Assembly (NCBI GenBank): GCA_030770545.1
Contig: CM061091.1
Location: 10,472,501 to 10,536,500 of the forward strand
Source of the DNA: Macropodus opercularis
Lineage: Eukaryota; Chordata; Actinopteri; Anabantiformes; Osphronemidae
Length of the DNA: 64,000 nt
Direction of reading: 5' to 3'
Shown: one piece after another, positions 1 to 13,500 of the stretch
How the letters are laid out: the number at the start of each line of letters is the position of its first letter
Numbering within the stretch: the stretch's first letter is position 1
Notes under the pieces: generated by a model
The model's database searches: none
What the model was told of the DNA's origin: nothing
What the model saw: only the letters and a program-made list of their open reading frames with translations
Position numbers and translations under genes: made by a program

Positions 1-3000
1 TTTCCATATTTGGTCGATGTTTTTCTGAATGGAACTAAATGGGAAAACAAAATGGCAATACAGTGAGGAATATTATTAACTTCCCAATGGCACAAATGGT
101 TCTAAAGAAGTCTCAAGTATAATAAGTGAATAATAATAGGGAAAAAAAAGTCAAGTAGTACTTCAAGTGGCAGTTGAGTTTTTCTTGGTCTCTGATGCCC
201 CCCAATGACTGAAGAGGGAAAGACTTTGGTTGTGACTGAGTCTTCAACATGACACTCCCACTAATTACTTAAGTAACGTCCTTGTTTTCATTTGTTTTTC
301 AATAATAATAATAATAATAATAAAAAGAAGTAGAAGAAGAAGAAATAGTAAGAAATAAGTAAGAATACAAATGAGTAATAAAAGTAATATTACATAATGA
401 CTGACACACAACTGTTGATGAGTGTCATTTAACTTCCTTATCTTTTATCTTGTTTTTATTTTAAGCAGCCTGTACAAATATAAGCGTATTTATTCTTCTT
501 CTTATTATTGGCTGTGTGTAGTAAATGTACATAAAGCCAAGGTTTCCAAAAGTAAGCATTATAATGTAAAACAATAATTAAATGTTGGGCCAGTTGAGAG
601 TTTGATTGTTTTTCCAATCAGAAGTTGGAAAAGGTTTGTTAAGAACGAGGCTTACAGTAGGTTGAAAAGCAGCTTTATTGTTTACTTATCGTTGCATCTC
701 TGCGCTCAAACTGCCAGGCTTTTCTCTTCTCTGTGTCAATGCCTAATGTCTCTTGTTTGAATAAGAATAGAAAAGCCTTCACCGCTTCTCCCCAGATAGA
801 TCTGGTCCCTTTATTTTGTTAAGCTTGATGGGGTTTATTGTATCCCCAGCACAGATAAGAAGTCTATTATGAGCTTCCTTTAAATTTTACAAGGGCTGCA
901 GTACGACCATCATCAAACTCAAGGTTCTTTTAAAGTGCCATTGCTTTACACACACCTTTCTTCAGAAACATCTTATCAGTCCTGATAGTTCAGATGAATG
1001 ATCAGCCAGAGCACAAAGACTCAAAGAGAGAGAATCATTTACCACCAACTGTCCACGTAGATATCTGGCTCCGCATAAAAACACCATTCATTACTGAAGT
1101 CCTTCACAGTCATATCTCACCAGCACCAGCAAAAGACCAACCTGAGGATTATTCCATACTATGCTTCCTCTTGATTGATGTCCTGCATGCCTGGTATTGA
1201 TTATTGTATAATCTTGACACAGGTTGCATATGCTGTACACTGTAAGTGTTCAATACAATCATTTAGTCAAGTCTGACAAAACCAGAGGCTTGAACAGTTT
1301 CCGTTTATTGTAGAAGAATATAGATACATTTACAAATCGTTTAAAAAAAGACAATGAACAAAACACTCCTTAACGGGTTTCTTTTTTATTTACCATAGTA
1401 GTCTAATCCTAGAAAATCTACATGTTGGCTGTTGAGTCAACAGAGCGTTGTGCAGGCTGGTGAGCAGGAGGGCAACAGTGTCACTGTTTGGTACAGTATA
1501 ATCATTTCCTCCTGCACTATAGGCTGTTGGATTCCTGGGGTTCACCCATCTGCCTGCACCTGACAGTCATGGAAATGCATATTAAAATAGGTAAAACATA
1601 CTCACATATTCCGTAAACTCACATACAGTGTGTACAGTGTAGTTTACAGTCTACTCCCAACTTTATGCTCAAAGTTTACACATGTCCACAAGGACTAATT
1701 TCACAGTCACAGGTAAACACATACTATACATGGTCAGACGATTACCTTGCTGTGACAACTACTACTCCTTGTACAAGCTTCTGCAGGTTCTACAAAGAAA
1801 GCTAAAGGAATATATGGAGTTCATGGAGTTACTTAAAACCTCCCCAGTACGTCCACGGCGAGCAGCTCTGCATCTCATTTACTCATATTGTGAGTAGAAA
1901 GTGCTAAATGCGTTAAACCTGCCACTAGTCAACACTGCCCTCTTCTGGTATATGTGTCAAATTACGTTAATCTGAATCTGGAATGAATGGAGAGTTTTAA
2001 ATCATCAAAAAGAAAATAGATGTTGGAGCACATCTTTAAGTTCTGCCATGCTTCTGCCATTTCAATGAACGTTCTCAGTCTAGTATGTAGTGTGTAGTCC
2101 TCTCTACCACTGACGCTTGAATCTTTGATGGGAAAACAATCATAGCATTAAAAAAAAGAACAAATAAATGGGAACTGATAAGGAGGAACATATGCAAAGC
2201 CCTGACATATTGTAGGGACTGGAGTCCAGTCTGAGTAGAGGAAATGAGAAAAAAATGCATTTATGAAACCTAGTTGTGAAACCAGAAGCAACTGTTTTAC
2301 TGATTTCTAGAAATATCTAGCTGTAAAGACTTTTAAAGGCTGTTTTATTGCACATGTATGTTGGCCGTGTTGGACAGTTGTCAGGTGAGACTAATTGGTA
2401 ATAAACACAGAAACTACACACTTCCAGGCGGACTTTAACTTCAGCGTTGCATCTCGTGTACCTTAGACTTGTTAGCTACATGTGACTACCATGAGATGTT
2501 TTTATTGCCTTCCAGATACAAATTAGAAAATAATGTCTGTATATTGTTTGCTATGCGACTCATCCCTTTCTTACTTACATTACATACATGGTACAAATAC
2601 ATGAAAAAGTTGTCACAGAGGGGTCTTTCTAATGGTGCTCTCTTAAGTTCTGTATTTCCAAAAACAATTTAGTTAGAGGTTTCAGGAATGTGATGTAAGT
2701 GCACACATGCACACATTCGTCTGAATTTAAGTTAACTACTAACCTTGATGTCTTCTGAATAAAGTTGATCTAGAAATCTTAAATACTACATTCAACTTCA
2801 TCAATCTTACGAATTTCACAGACAAATTGTGTAATTTCATATGTGCTGTAATTATATTCTTAATATTTTGCCTTATATTTTATTAGTTGGTTAAACTGCA
2901 TTTTGCATTTTGAATCTACAAAGTAAGTGCAAGTAAAACATGCCATATTCTTTCTAACTATAGTAGCATAAACCGGATAGGAGGTGATACGTATGAGACG

Positions 3001-3087
3001 GAGAAACTCAATAAAGCTCAATATTATAGGTATGAAAAAAAGGGATGTTACTGCACAAAAGGCGCAAGGGACGGTTTTACTGATGGT

Positions 3088-3134
<47 letters not shown>

Positions 3135-6100
3135 ACACGGCAACAGCAGCAGCAGTGAATAATTCTTGAAACAGCTGCAGGTGTGAGAGATTCATCAGTT
3201 AGCCCAAGGCTAGCTGGACAGGGAAAGAGGGGAGACAGATGGACTGGTTTAAGCACAGTAAGAGAGGCTGACCTTCTTCATGGCAGGAAGAGGGGATGAG
3301 AAGAGAGAGGGTGAAGGAAAAAAGGGATGTTGCCAAAGATGGCTGTAGGATAGCTGTCATTAATCTTCAGTATCTCTGCAGACATAGAAATCTCATAGAG
3401 CCTGAGCAGCACTGCAGCGTGTGCAGAGCAGAGATAGAAGCAGGAAATAGAAAACTGAGAATAGATGGCGCGGACTGTATAAGAGGGAAACAGGTGTGTG
3501 GGAATTAAATGAAAATCACAGCAAAGTCTCTCTGATAATGCTGAGGAAGACATTTTTGCACCTGAGGGGTTGAGGAGACGCAATTGCTCTTAAGAAAACA
3601 ACTACAGATGAAAGAATAAGCAAACCTGTTGTGAGGCTTTGGCTTGTAGGGCTAAAGATTTAGGTTGAGCAGTTTAAAAAATATACTCAAGCTTTAGAGG
3701 AGACTGTTTCAGTTCAGAAATCTTGTACAAATGTGCAAAAAGTGGTGCGGTAATAATTATCAATTCCCTCTACAAACTCTATCACACAAGCAACTCTAAA
3801 TCCCTGTATAGTATATTTTACTGTAAAAAAACAGTTCAAGCATATGATGCATAATTCAGAGAAATAATACAACTCCTCTAATCAAACATATACAAGAGTT
3901 CCGAAGCTTAATTAACATGACTGTATGTTCTTCTGTTGCGCTAACGATGATTTTTGAAACACCTACAGTACTGTACAGTACTTTACTGCTTATGTGCCAT
4001 ATTAACTACAGCACAATGTCATAAAGTATCTTAAGAGGCCTTAAAAGTCCTGCTCTTATTCATACAGCTACGTCATAAAATGTGTCAAAAGTATAAACAG
4101 AAATCTATTACTTAACAAAAACTAGTATTTACTAAATATGTAATATTTTCCGTGTTGTCTATGATGCAAAACAGCTGAAAATGGAAGTATATAATCTGAC
4201 AGTTTTATTCCATACAATGTACACATAAGACAGGCCTCAGATCAGTTGTTAGAGCTGAAGACAAATATGTGAACTGTTAGCGAAAGCCAAATGAAGCCAG
4301 AGACACAAGGACTGATCTCAGCATGACTTGGGACCAGAGGCATGGAGTACACATCTGTTCATGAATAGGGAGGAAGGATGAACACTTGAGTGGCCTGTTC
4401 TCACCCTCCTTCCAATCACTTCTCTTGTTCAGGCTCATTTGCTTTTTTCATTAACACCGGACAAGAGACTGGGTGAGCATCGTGCACATCCACATGTGTT
4501 TAGAACAGTATTACCAGTGGGTGGGTTTGATCTAAATTAAATTGTTAAATATGGAAAGCACAGTATAGTAACGCACATACCACTTTTATAGGGTGATTAC
4601 TTTAATATTTCTGGAGACTATAGTATTTTCCTCATGCTGTTTTTATTTTTTACCTGTGTGCCTCTCACCTCTTATTCCCTATTTTATTTAGGCTCTGTGT
4701 GCTCAACCATCAACCACTGTGGGACATGTCTTCTTCTGGCTGACAATGCATCATATCATCATATCTGTTGGATCCTCCCCCACAGGACTCAACCTATTTA
4801 TAGTCTTTTGTTTCTCTCCCTTGTTTCCTTGTTGTCATCTTGTCTCTCCTCTCCTCTGTGCTCATTTTTTTCCTCCCATATGTGTGACTGCCTCTCGTGT
4901 AGTCTTTCCCCATTCCAGGTCTACATGGTGGAGATGGCAGATTACATGAAATCCTTCGTGATTGTATAAATTTCAAATGGCAAAGGAAAACAGAGTTTGT
5001 TCTTTGTTGTATAGGCTTAAAATCTATACATCCTTTGAATTTGTCATCTGTGATATTAAGCTGTATAAACGTGATTTCTCTCCCCACATTGAGCGCTTCA
5101 AATAACAACAATCAACATACAGTAGGTGGAAGGTTTCTCTTTGGAACACATTTGCATTATTTGCAAATATCACAGCGCTGTGGTTTCAACACCTCTCTTC
5201 TTTTCAAAATGATTCATTATATAGATTCATTATATCTATGTCCTTATTGCTTTTCAAACAATGCATAATGCACATTTCTAGGGTCACAATAGCCAGAACA
5301 AATAAACCAAACTGAGCTTTCTCTTATAATTTTGTCTTGTGGAAATGATTGTTTTGTGTCTTCCTTTGAGACAAAAATGTGCTGTTATACTGTAAATATT
5401 GATACTTCACGATTCATTACATTTCAGTAGTATGTGCTGATTTATTTACTTGGTATAGAGCAGAAATTATATTGCCTAGTGGTCCTGGGGCAGAGAATGT
5501 CTTACGCCTTGGGCCCACACTGGAGCGTCCTCCAACTAGCAGCCAGCCATGAAATGAGAAAATCTATAATGCATTTAATTCTGTTCTCTGTAGATCAAGG
5601 CTTTGTATCCGAATGGCACCGCCGAGACTACAAACTGCATCAACCTTCTTCCAAGCCTTCTGCAATATCCAGAAATACATAAGCTACTGTATTACTCATG
5701 GTGTCCACTGCCTATGCCTCCGTCTCACACAAATACATATACAACCTTCACTGCAAACACTTTTTTCATTACATTAACTATCTGGAACTAAAAAATAAAT
5801 AAAAAGGTTTTACCATCTTGGTTGTAGATCAGTAGATCAGAAGGGTGCTGGATCTATTGCTATACATCAATCTGTAAAGTCTGACACTAACTGTACGATT
5901 AAAAATGGTCATCACAACTGCTAAATGGTCAGACACAGTATTACACTTGCTACGTGATGAGTGAGCCCTGCCATTGTTGGTGACACTGATTATTTGCATG
6001 TGTCACATTCTCCCTGGGCAACTGCCTCACAGGTTTTCTGGTCTGCTGTCTTGTGTGTCATGGTGACTTGCAGCAGGCTCTGTCTGATGATGTCAGAGTG

Positions 6101-6880
6101 GCTTAAACAACTAGGCCAACGCCACGACGGCTGGCTGTGTATCACTACCACTGTTCCCTCAGTCCTTTCATCATTTAATCAACAATCATGAAGGAGAGAC
6201 TGTGAAAATGGACACATGGAATGAAAGAATGGAAAAAGGACGTACTTATTGTACTGACGCGTTCCATTGACTGCCTTTATTCACCTCATCAGTCAGTGAT
6301 GAGATACTAAACAGAATAAACAGAGGACAAGAAGATGAAAGACGGATGCAGCCACAATGAACCTCAACCAGATCTGCTCTATGACTTTCAGTAGCCAGTG
6401 AAACATCAAATGCTTGTGGACATAGATATCATTTTGTTAATGATTTATTTTTTATGACACTTTTTTGGATTTTCAGACTTATTTTTCCAACTCCAATTGA
6501 CACTTTCAAGTGAAACCACTTACAACAAGTAAAACAACTTATCAGGATGTGTCCTAATAACTAAATGCTTATGCAAAGCACAACACTCCAAAAATGTCAT
6601 GTTTCCTAACAATTGTTTTGTGAGGAAATATTCTTAAATGTTTAGTTAAAATGGCCTATCAAATATTTTACATGAAAAAAGTATTTTCTTATACTTGTGT
6701 GCCTCTTGAGGAAATACATTGCTATAAAGAACTAACACTTGATGTAAACTTTTTGAAGACTGGTAACTACCCAACGAGGAAACTACACAAATAGCTTTTT
6801 AAATGTGCGCTTTCTGTCTTTTTTCCTTCTCTTATTTACTCTATCACTTTCGGCGTATTATCCCACTGCCAAAAAATGTT
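1..6880. other. Intergenic region, no supported gene
   Basis: This AT-rich stretch upstream of dmxl2 holds only short ORFs, none of which I recognise or can link by splice sites. It contains an AAT microsatellite near 300-324, a CA/CAG repeat near 3090-3155, and many short A/T runs. In vertebrates SCG3 lies head-to-head with DMXL2, so I looked for secretogranin-3-like coding on the minus strand and saw none. A minus-strand AATAAA (TTTATT on the plus strand, about 4203-4208) could mark a transcript end, but no upstream exons support it. Confidence refers to the absence of a recognisable gene; a non-coding RNA cannot be excluded. Confidence 0.5.
3090..3155. repeat. (AC)n microsatellite with CAG tail
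   Basis: A near-perfect AC dinucleotide run is followed by ACGC variants and a short CAG trinucleotide run. It generates spurious ORFs rich in His/Thr or Cys/Val on the two strands. Ordinary fish microsatellite. Confidence 0.95.
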
Positions 6881-6889
6881 GCGTTTCTA

Positions 6890-7510
6890 GTTTTGCTCCT
6901 AGCAGCGTTTCTGAGCAATGAACTCAAATTATCGACAGAGAGGCGATAGCTCTGCAAGCTGGCGCGCCGTGTGTGTAGACAGGCAATCTCAGAACGGTTA
7001 TTCGCTGTCTCAGGCAGAGGCACGGCCGAGCATTAAAACGTTTATTTAAGTAATTCCACATCACACTAACCGAGACTTAAACAGACAACTTTTTATTTTG
7101 AAACTTGACAGACGAGGAAAATCCGAAGTGGATGATTTCCAATCTAGATAGTGCGTATCTATGGCCATTCGGTCGTGCCTGGACTACGTCGTGAACGCGC
7201 ATGTCAAGCTCGCTGCAGAGATCCTGCTGCCTCGGATCTCACGATTAATCGTGGGGATGGTGTTGACAGGGAGAGGCGGCAGATCGTTAGTTTACGCATT
7301 TAAATAGCTGTCAGCGCCAGGTGAAATTACCTTTACGCGGAGGAGCACATATTCATTGCAGCCCTCTCGTTCGTGGAGGAAGACGACGCTCTCAGGCCGT
7401 GCAAAACGTTTACGTTACTGATGGAATCCCCAGTCGCTGCTAGATGGAGAAACCGAAAGGGTGGACTCGTTATAAATAATTAACATCTTTGCTGCTGAAT
7501 TATAAGTAAA
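6890..7510 (+). promoter_or_regulatory. dmxl2: CpG-rich promoter and 5' leader of dmxl2
   Basis: CpG dinucleotides become frequent here (for example the AscI-like GGCGCGCC near 6961 and clusters near 7180-7280), in contrast to the AT-rich DNA on both sides. No TATA box is evident at a suitable distance. The stretch ends at the dmxl2 ATG (7511, context gtaaaATGc). CpG richness continues into the start of intron 1 to about 8250, as expected of a CpG-island promoter of a broadly expressed gene. The transcription start cannot be placed by eye. Confidence 0.6.
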
Positions 7511-10500
7511 ATGCATCTACATCAGGTGCTGACGGGAGCTGTAAACCCCGGAGATTGCTGCTATTCGGTGGGAAGCGTGAATGACATTCCTTTCACGGTG
7601 AGGTTTTATTTTGGTCTTCGCTCAAGATGACACCCCTAGACGCTAAAAGCTGACAAGCTAGCGGCACCGTTAGCTAGCTAGCGATAATTCGTAAACGTGC
7701 CTGCTGTGGAGCTAACGCTAGTCGGGTGTTCGGCTAGCCAAACCGCCGCACAGGCACATTCACCAGCGGAGTCGACAGTACTCGAGGGCATCTTTATCCC
7801 AAGCCGCCCCTTTCGTTTCCAGTGACAGTCACAAACTAGCTTAACACCGTCGAGTAGACGCTAAAGTGGCGACATCTGCTCCTTTGCGCATATTAAGTAT
7901 CACCTCGAGACAGTCACGCCACTCAAATGACCTTTAGCTGCATCTCGTATCGTTAGAATTGACGTTACTGTGAGGGAATCCCTTCGCGCAGCGCTAACAT
8001 TTCGCCAAATGTTTGCAATTGAAGGGGGGGGGCGTCTACGACATTTCGCAGTGACCACCACAGGTGACTGTGCGCGGAACCTGACAACACGGCGCATCGT
8101 TTCATGATGGACGAGGCTGTGTGTTTTTGTGTGATTGCGGAGCTAGCTGAGCCTGCTACCATTTGACGTTAAATCCTGATCACGGATCATTAGCTCGCTG
8201 TCTTCCTAGCATCAGCTACGCCAGCCGTGACGTAGAGAGCCATATATGGAGACATGAGCTAGAGGCCGAGTGGCGGCGTTTTGCCATCTGTCATCATTTT
8301 GCGTTTAGTCCAACAGAACAAGCTTGCATTCATATTCTGTTACTGCTGTTGTGTCACTGTATACGGGGGCAGCTTCAGGTGTGTGTTATGTAGACGTGCT
8401 CTATTTGATTGCTGGATGATCCAAACGCTGTGGCTTCTGTTATGCGTTGACATCTTTGGGCTATAAATATTCTTTCTCTGTATGCGATCCGGCAGCTTCC
8501 CAGCATCGCTCTTTGTGCCTCAAGTTGACAGGACCAAGAGGCTCAGTCAATATTCCATTATGGGCTGCAAGACGGAAGAGCCTATAATATTACATCCTCT
8601 TTTGTAATAAAGATAAAGAACACAATAGCTCTTTTAACATAGCATTTGTGGCGACGTTTTGTGGTTGTTGTTGTTATTAATATTATTAAAAGCTAGAAGG
8701 CAAACTAGTGAAAAAGCGTGATCACTTTGATAGATGGATAATTTTTTTTATGGGTGTTCTAATTTCCTTGTTTATCATAGTGTTTAGGCTGAGACGATGT
8801 GTTCATATGCAGTTTACCTGTTGTTTATAGCAACCTGACCGATGCTCTGTGTAGAATATTGTGTATGTGCAGCATAGGCAGAGGTGTAGAATAGGTTACA
8901 AAGCTTTTCATATCAAACTGCGACTGGGTCGGTTTATGCTCAATTCTCCAGTAACGATGCTGTGTGCTATCACTGCCTCATGATGAGAACACAGAGTCTG
9001 TCTAATGGCTGCCAAATCTGGGCTTGGTCTGTCCATGCTGCTTATCAGTGAGGTGTTTATTGCTTTTTTTTCTTCTCAGAAACACAGGCTTTACTTTTTC
9101 TGATTCTCTTTTTCTATTACTAAAGAATATAGCACAGTCACTTATTGTTGTCTTCATCTTTTAGTAGGAAGCAGTTATCTCCATTTTCTCTCACAATGAC
9201 CCTAGATACTTTATAAGCTATTTGGATGTAAGCCCTCAGGCTTTTTACCTGGGGTCATTTCTGCTCAACAACAGGACAGAACTGGTCGTGAAGTTACAGC
9301 CTTGCATGTTGCCATAGGGCCCATGTTTCTGTGCCTGGTGTTGTCTTTCTGTGTCTGAAGAACACTAGACCTCGTGTCCAGTGCGGTTACACTCACACTG
9401 ATCCCTACGGCTTCTAGACCAGAAAATCAACCTTGCATTTAGAGCTTTGTTGTACGTAGAATTATTCAATCTCTATACTTGTATTTCTATGCTTCTGTAA
9501 CATTGTGTATAGAACTGACTTTGACAGAATTTGGAGACATATATTTAAACTGAATTTAAAAGATTGATGCTGAAGTGTATTGTTTGTTAGGCTGCCAGTT
9601 CAGTGGGCCAGTAAATATGGATTAGTGGTAACAGTTGGTCAGAATATAGCTATAGGGACAAAAAATACAACACATTTGTTGATTATTTAAAATAAAGTTA
9701 TTGTAATTACTTGTTTGTTGAACATTTCTTCACATGTAATTGATGTTGTTAATGGATACGCGGCCTATATAGCTAAATTGGCACACATACAGTACTGTAT
9801 AACATAAATAACCATGTTAGTGTAACAGTTATGGACCAAATATTCTGGAAGGAGTGGGTGTTACCTATATAAATTAATCTGCTGTAGTCTGAAAATGCGC
9901 ACTGTTTTGCTGCAGTCGGGCTGCAGAAAATAACGAGGCCCATATGGTATGACTTTAGACAGGGATCAAAGTACAGCTCTGCTATAGGCTTTTCTAGGGA
10001 TAATGTCTTACTACAGATTGACATAAACACCAGGTTACTGCAGGTCAGAATGGGTCTGTTCAGGTTTAAACATTTCAGCAAGATTTAACTCCAGTATCTA
10101 GTCAGCTAACCAGCACAGCATTACAAATGTTGGACCCAGCATAGGCTGTGACTGTGTCATCTTGTATAATTGCGTTAGGCATGGGGGATAACTGACACTT
10201 GACAGAATGAAGGCACAAGTGACCTCTCACTTTGTTCCTCTTATCTGCATTCATTCCCCCACACTGCATTCACAATTTCTTTTAGAATCCATTTACCCTG
10301 AAATGCAGGTATACCCCTCATTGTGTGTTTACATTTAAACAGCATTTAAGATGCTCTCAGCAAGATGTGGATCAACTATAGTTCTCTTCAGTAGAAGGAC
10401 TAATGGGAAGGGGTTCCTAGAGTTGACATACTGTAAAAGACCTATAGTTTTTTACAATCGGTTATGTTCTTTAACTTGATATGTAGAATGTCAGTGAACC

Positions 10501-13500
10501 CAGTGTTCACACAATAAATGTACTGTAGTTAACTTTTCAAGTCTAGTGTAAGCTTACTGCTTTTATGAACATTATTGACTAATGGGCTAGATTATACAGT
10601 ATATAATGGTTAAAAGATAAACAAAATGACCTTAAGCATCTAACGTACAAACTAGCAGTGAGACCTTTTAGTTCTGTTTGTTTATTCTGTTAAGTCTTAA
10701 CTGTATTCATTACATTTATGCTGCTACTAATAATTAATGATGTTTATGTTATATTTTCATTTCTCAGTACCTTCATTTCTCAGTACCTTCATTTTCTCTG
10801 TGTGGGTGTCCTTTATCTTGACAGCTGGGATATTTATTTCATTCACCATCAGAGAAATGGGGGTTGGTGAATGATGAAAGAAATACAGGACAGAAGCAGC
10901 TCAAACCAAAAGAACAAAGTGCTGATGCTAAGCTACCGTGTTTGAGACCGACGCATCCAATGTACTGGAGCTTACTAGCCTGACTTGGGGCCCTACCAGT
11001 TAGAAATTAAGTTGTTAAGGAAGTTCTACTGTATAAGTGGTGGGTTGTGTGACTAAGAGAAGGGGATTTAAAGCAGTCCCAGACAGTGCGTGACGGTGAC
11101 CGCTTTTTATTCCAGCTGTAATGTGTAGGAGAAAATGCCGCAGTGATAGTAAAGCATGGGTATGCTGTATGTCCCTTGTTTCTCTTTGCAGCAGTTTTTC
11201 ACATAGTATGTTGTAGTGTTCAAAGTATAATTCTGTCACAATCTTGACTTTAATCCCTGGCTGTCACACTCTTTATTAATCTAGTGGCTGTAATGTTGTC
11301 CTGTTGTGTGACCCAGTGGTTTCCAGCCTCTCCTTCTATTCCTGTTAATAATGAAAGGCACAAGCCGTCATCGTGACTGTACTGCTTCTTTGAGGCCAGC
11401 CTGTCTGTCTCCCAGGTGTTGCGGCTATTGCTGCCATTCTGCACATGCTTGCCAACAGTCTGCAGTGCGTGGTTGTATTATTTTACCTCCTTGCCCACCG
11501 TTTAGATCGTCCCACTGACTTGTCCTTTAGTGCTACAGTATGTCCAGTAGTTGCTATTTGCGTGTGTAGGTTTTTGTCACATGGTGATGTTAAATCAGCA
11601 TTGTGTTGTTTTTACCACCATATCGAGTTGGTGCTGTCATAATTGCAGATACAGTAACTGCCTTGGTACTCTAATCCTGTTATAATATTTCATCCTGATA
11701 ATGCAACATTCATACTGAGAGACACAAATGGCCTAGTCCACAGCAATATCCCTCACTTATCAGTGCATGCATCTTTAATTCGGACAGTTTTCACTACGGT
11801 AAGGATAATTTTGTCTGACTGTGTGTCTCTCTTACAGTGCTGTCAGTCAGCTCCCCCAAGACTTATAAAAAGGTCAGGCAACAGTCTCTTCTGAGAGAGA
11901 GAGAAAATCAGATTACTCATCATCTGCATACAGTACTCACAGATTTTCACTAACCTGGTTTATGTACGTATACTATAATCAGGTTTTCTGAATAACCAAG
12001 GAACCTTGTTTTTCCTGAGGAACTTACTTACATACAGTTGATACACGTAAGCTGTAGTTGCATGTTGTCCGATTAAAATATACCTTAGATCTGGCATTTG
12101 TAAATGGTTTCAATTAGCTATAAGCTATATAACAGCTATAACCTGATCAACTAGCACTGCCTTGTAATTCTTGTCCAGTGAGGATCCATGGATTCAATTT
12201 GGTACAGTAACTAATATTTAAAGGTCAGTGCTAATTACTGTAACACTCACCTTTGATCAAAATATTTGTTGTTTGGAACAGAATGAAAATGTAACTTTGT
12301 CTTTGCTGTGGGTCGATTAAGCATCCAGTGTATGTAGTCCTCGAGGGCTCTGCAGGATTTTTGCTGTGATATTTAGCATTTTGAGTTTTTAGTTGTTTGG
12401 ATTTTTTTTACATGCCTTCCTCTCATTTTGTTTCTCCCCATGTGTCATTTCTCTTTCAGGCCTATGGCTCTGGTTGTGATGTAGTGATCTTGGCTAGTGA
12501 CTTTGAGTGTGTGCAGATTATCCCTGGAGCTCAGAATGGAAACATACAGGTGGGCTGCGTGGAGTGCTCCCACCAACTTGGCAGGGTAAGTGTTGGCTGC
12601 ACATTCAGACACACTCCCACACACAGTTTTAGTTTTTCTGTGAAGCCAGAGACGTTCTCGGTTACACCAAGTTTGTACATTCTAGCCCTGCGTCTGGTCC
12701 TGTGTCTTACTGCCCATGTCCTTCTGTACTTGCTGTCCTGCTCCCCAGCACAGTATCATGTGGGAATGACTGTGCAGAATCACTGATGGAGTGAGTAATT
12801 TTGTGATGATGTACACAGCTATTTATTTTTAGATTGCTGCATCCTATGGAAACACAGTCTGCATCTTTGAACCTCTTTCTACAAATCCAAACAAACGCCA
12901 CAAGGTGAGCATGAATATCAGTATTTTAGACACTCTCCTTATAGTAGTTTGTAATAATACTTAATGGCTTTAATCACATTTGTATGTTAATAACATTGCA
13001 TGGTGTGTGGTGCTCTTCTATCACTAACAGCATCTTAACTATCAGTGGCAAAAGACAGGACAGTTTTTTCTCGATGCCATCACCTACAACCTGGCCTGGG
13101 ACCCTCAAGGTATTCCCATGCTTTCTGCATTAACCTCGACTGTTTGACTGGATTGGTTCACACAGCTTAAATCCTAGTCTCAGCGTCCTTTAGTTTGTCT
13201 GGGGTGGTGTGTAACCGTCACAACATCCATGTGGCTTTGTGTACTCTAGTAGGCAATGTAAGGTGTGTAACATAGTGCTTTTGTGTCCTTAGGGAACCGT
13301 ATCCTAGCAGCAACTGAGCGGCTACAGCTGTGGGCACCTCCACTGACAGATGCCCTAATAGAGGAGGAGGATGGGCAGATCACAGAGGACAAGCCGCACC
13401 CTGTCCTCAATGACTGGAACTGTATCTGGCAGTGCAAGTATGTTTTTGATTTTGTTTATAGCATAAGAGCCTCTGACATGATTGACTTGTAAAAAAAAAC

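Noticed and set aside
2984..3195. ORFs through the AC repeat (poly His/Thr and Cys/Val)
   Set aside because: Low-complexity translation of a microsatellite.
5585..5685. Protein-like stretch (YPNGTAETTNCINLLPSLLQ) after a splice-like ctgtag
   Set aside because: No donor in frame, no partner exons and no recognised family; probably chance.
1..6880. Expected scg3 gene head-to-head with dmxl2
   Set aside because: No secretogranin-3-like exon was found on the minus strand; it may lie further left or be absent.
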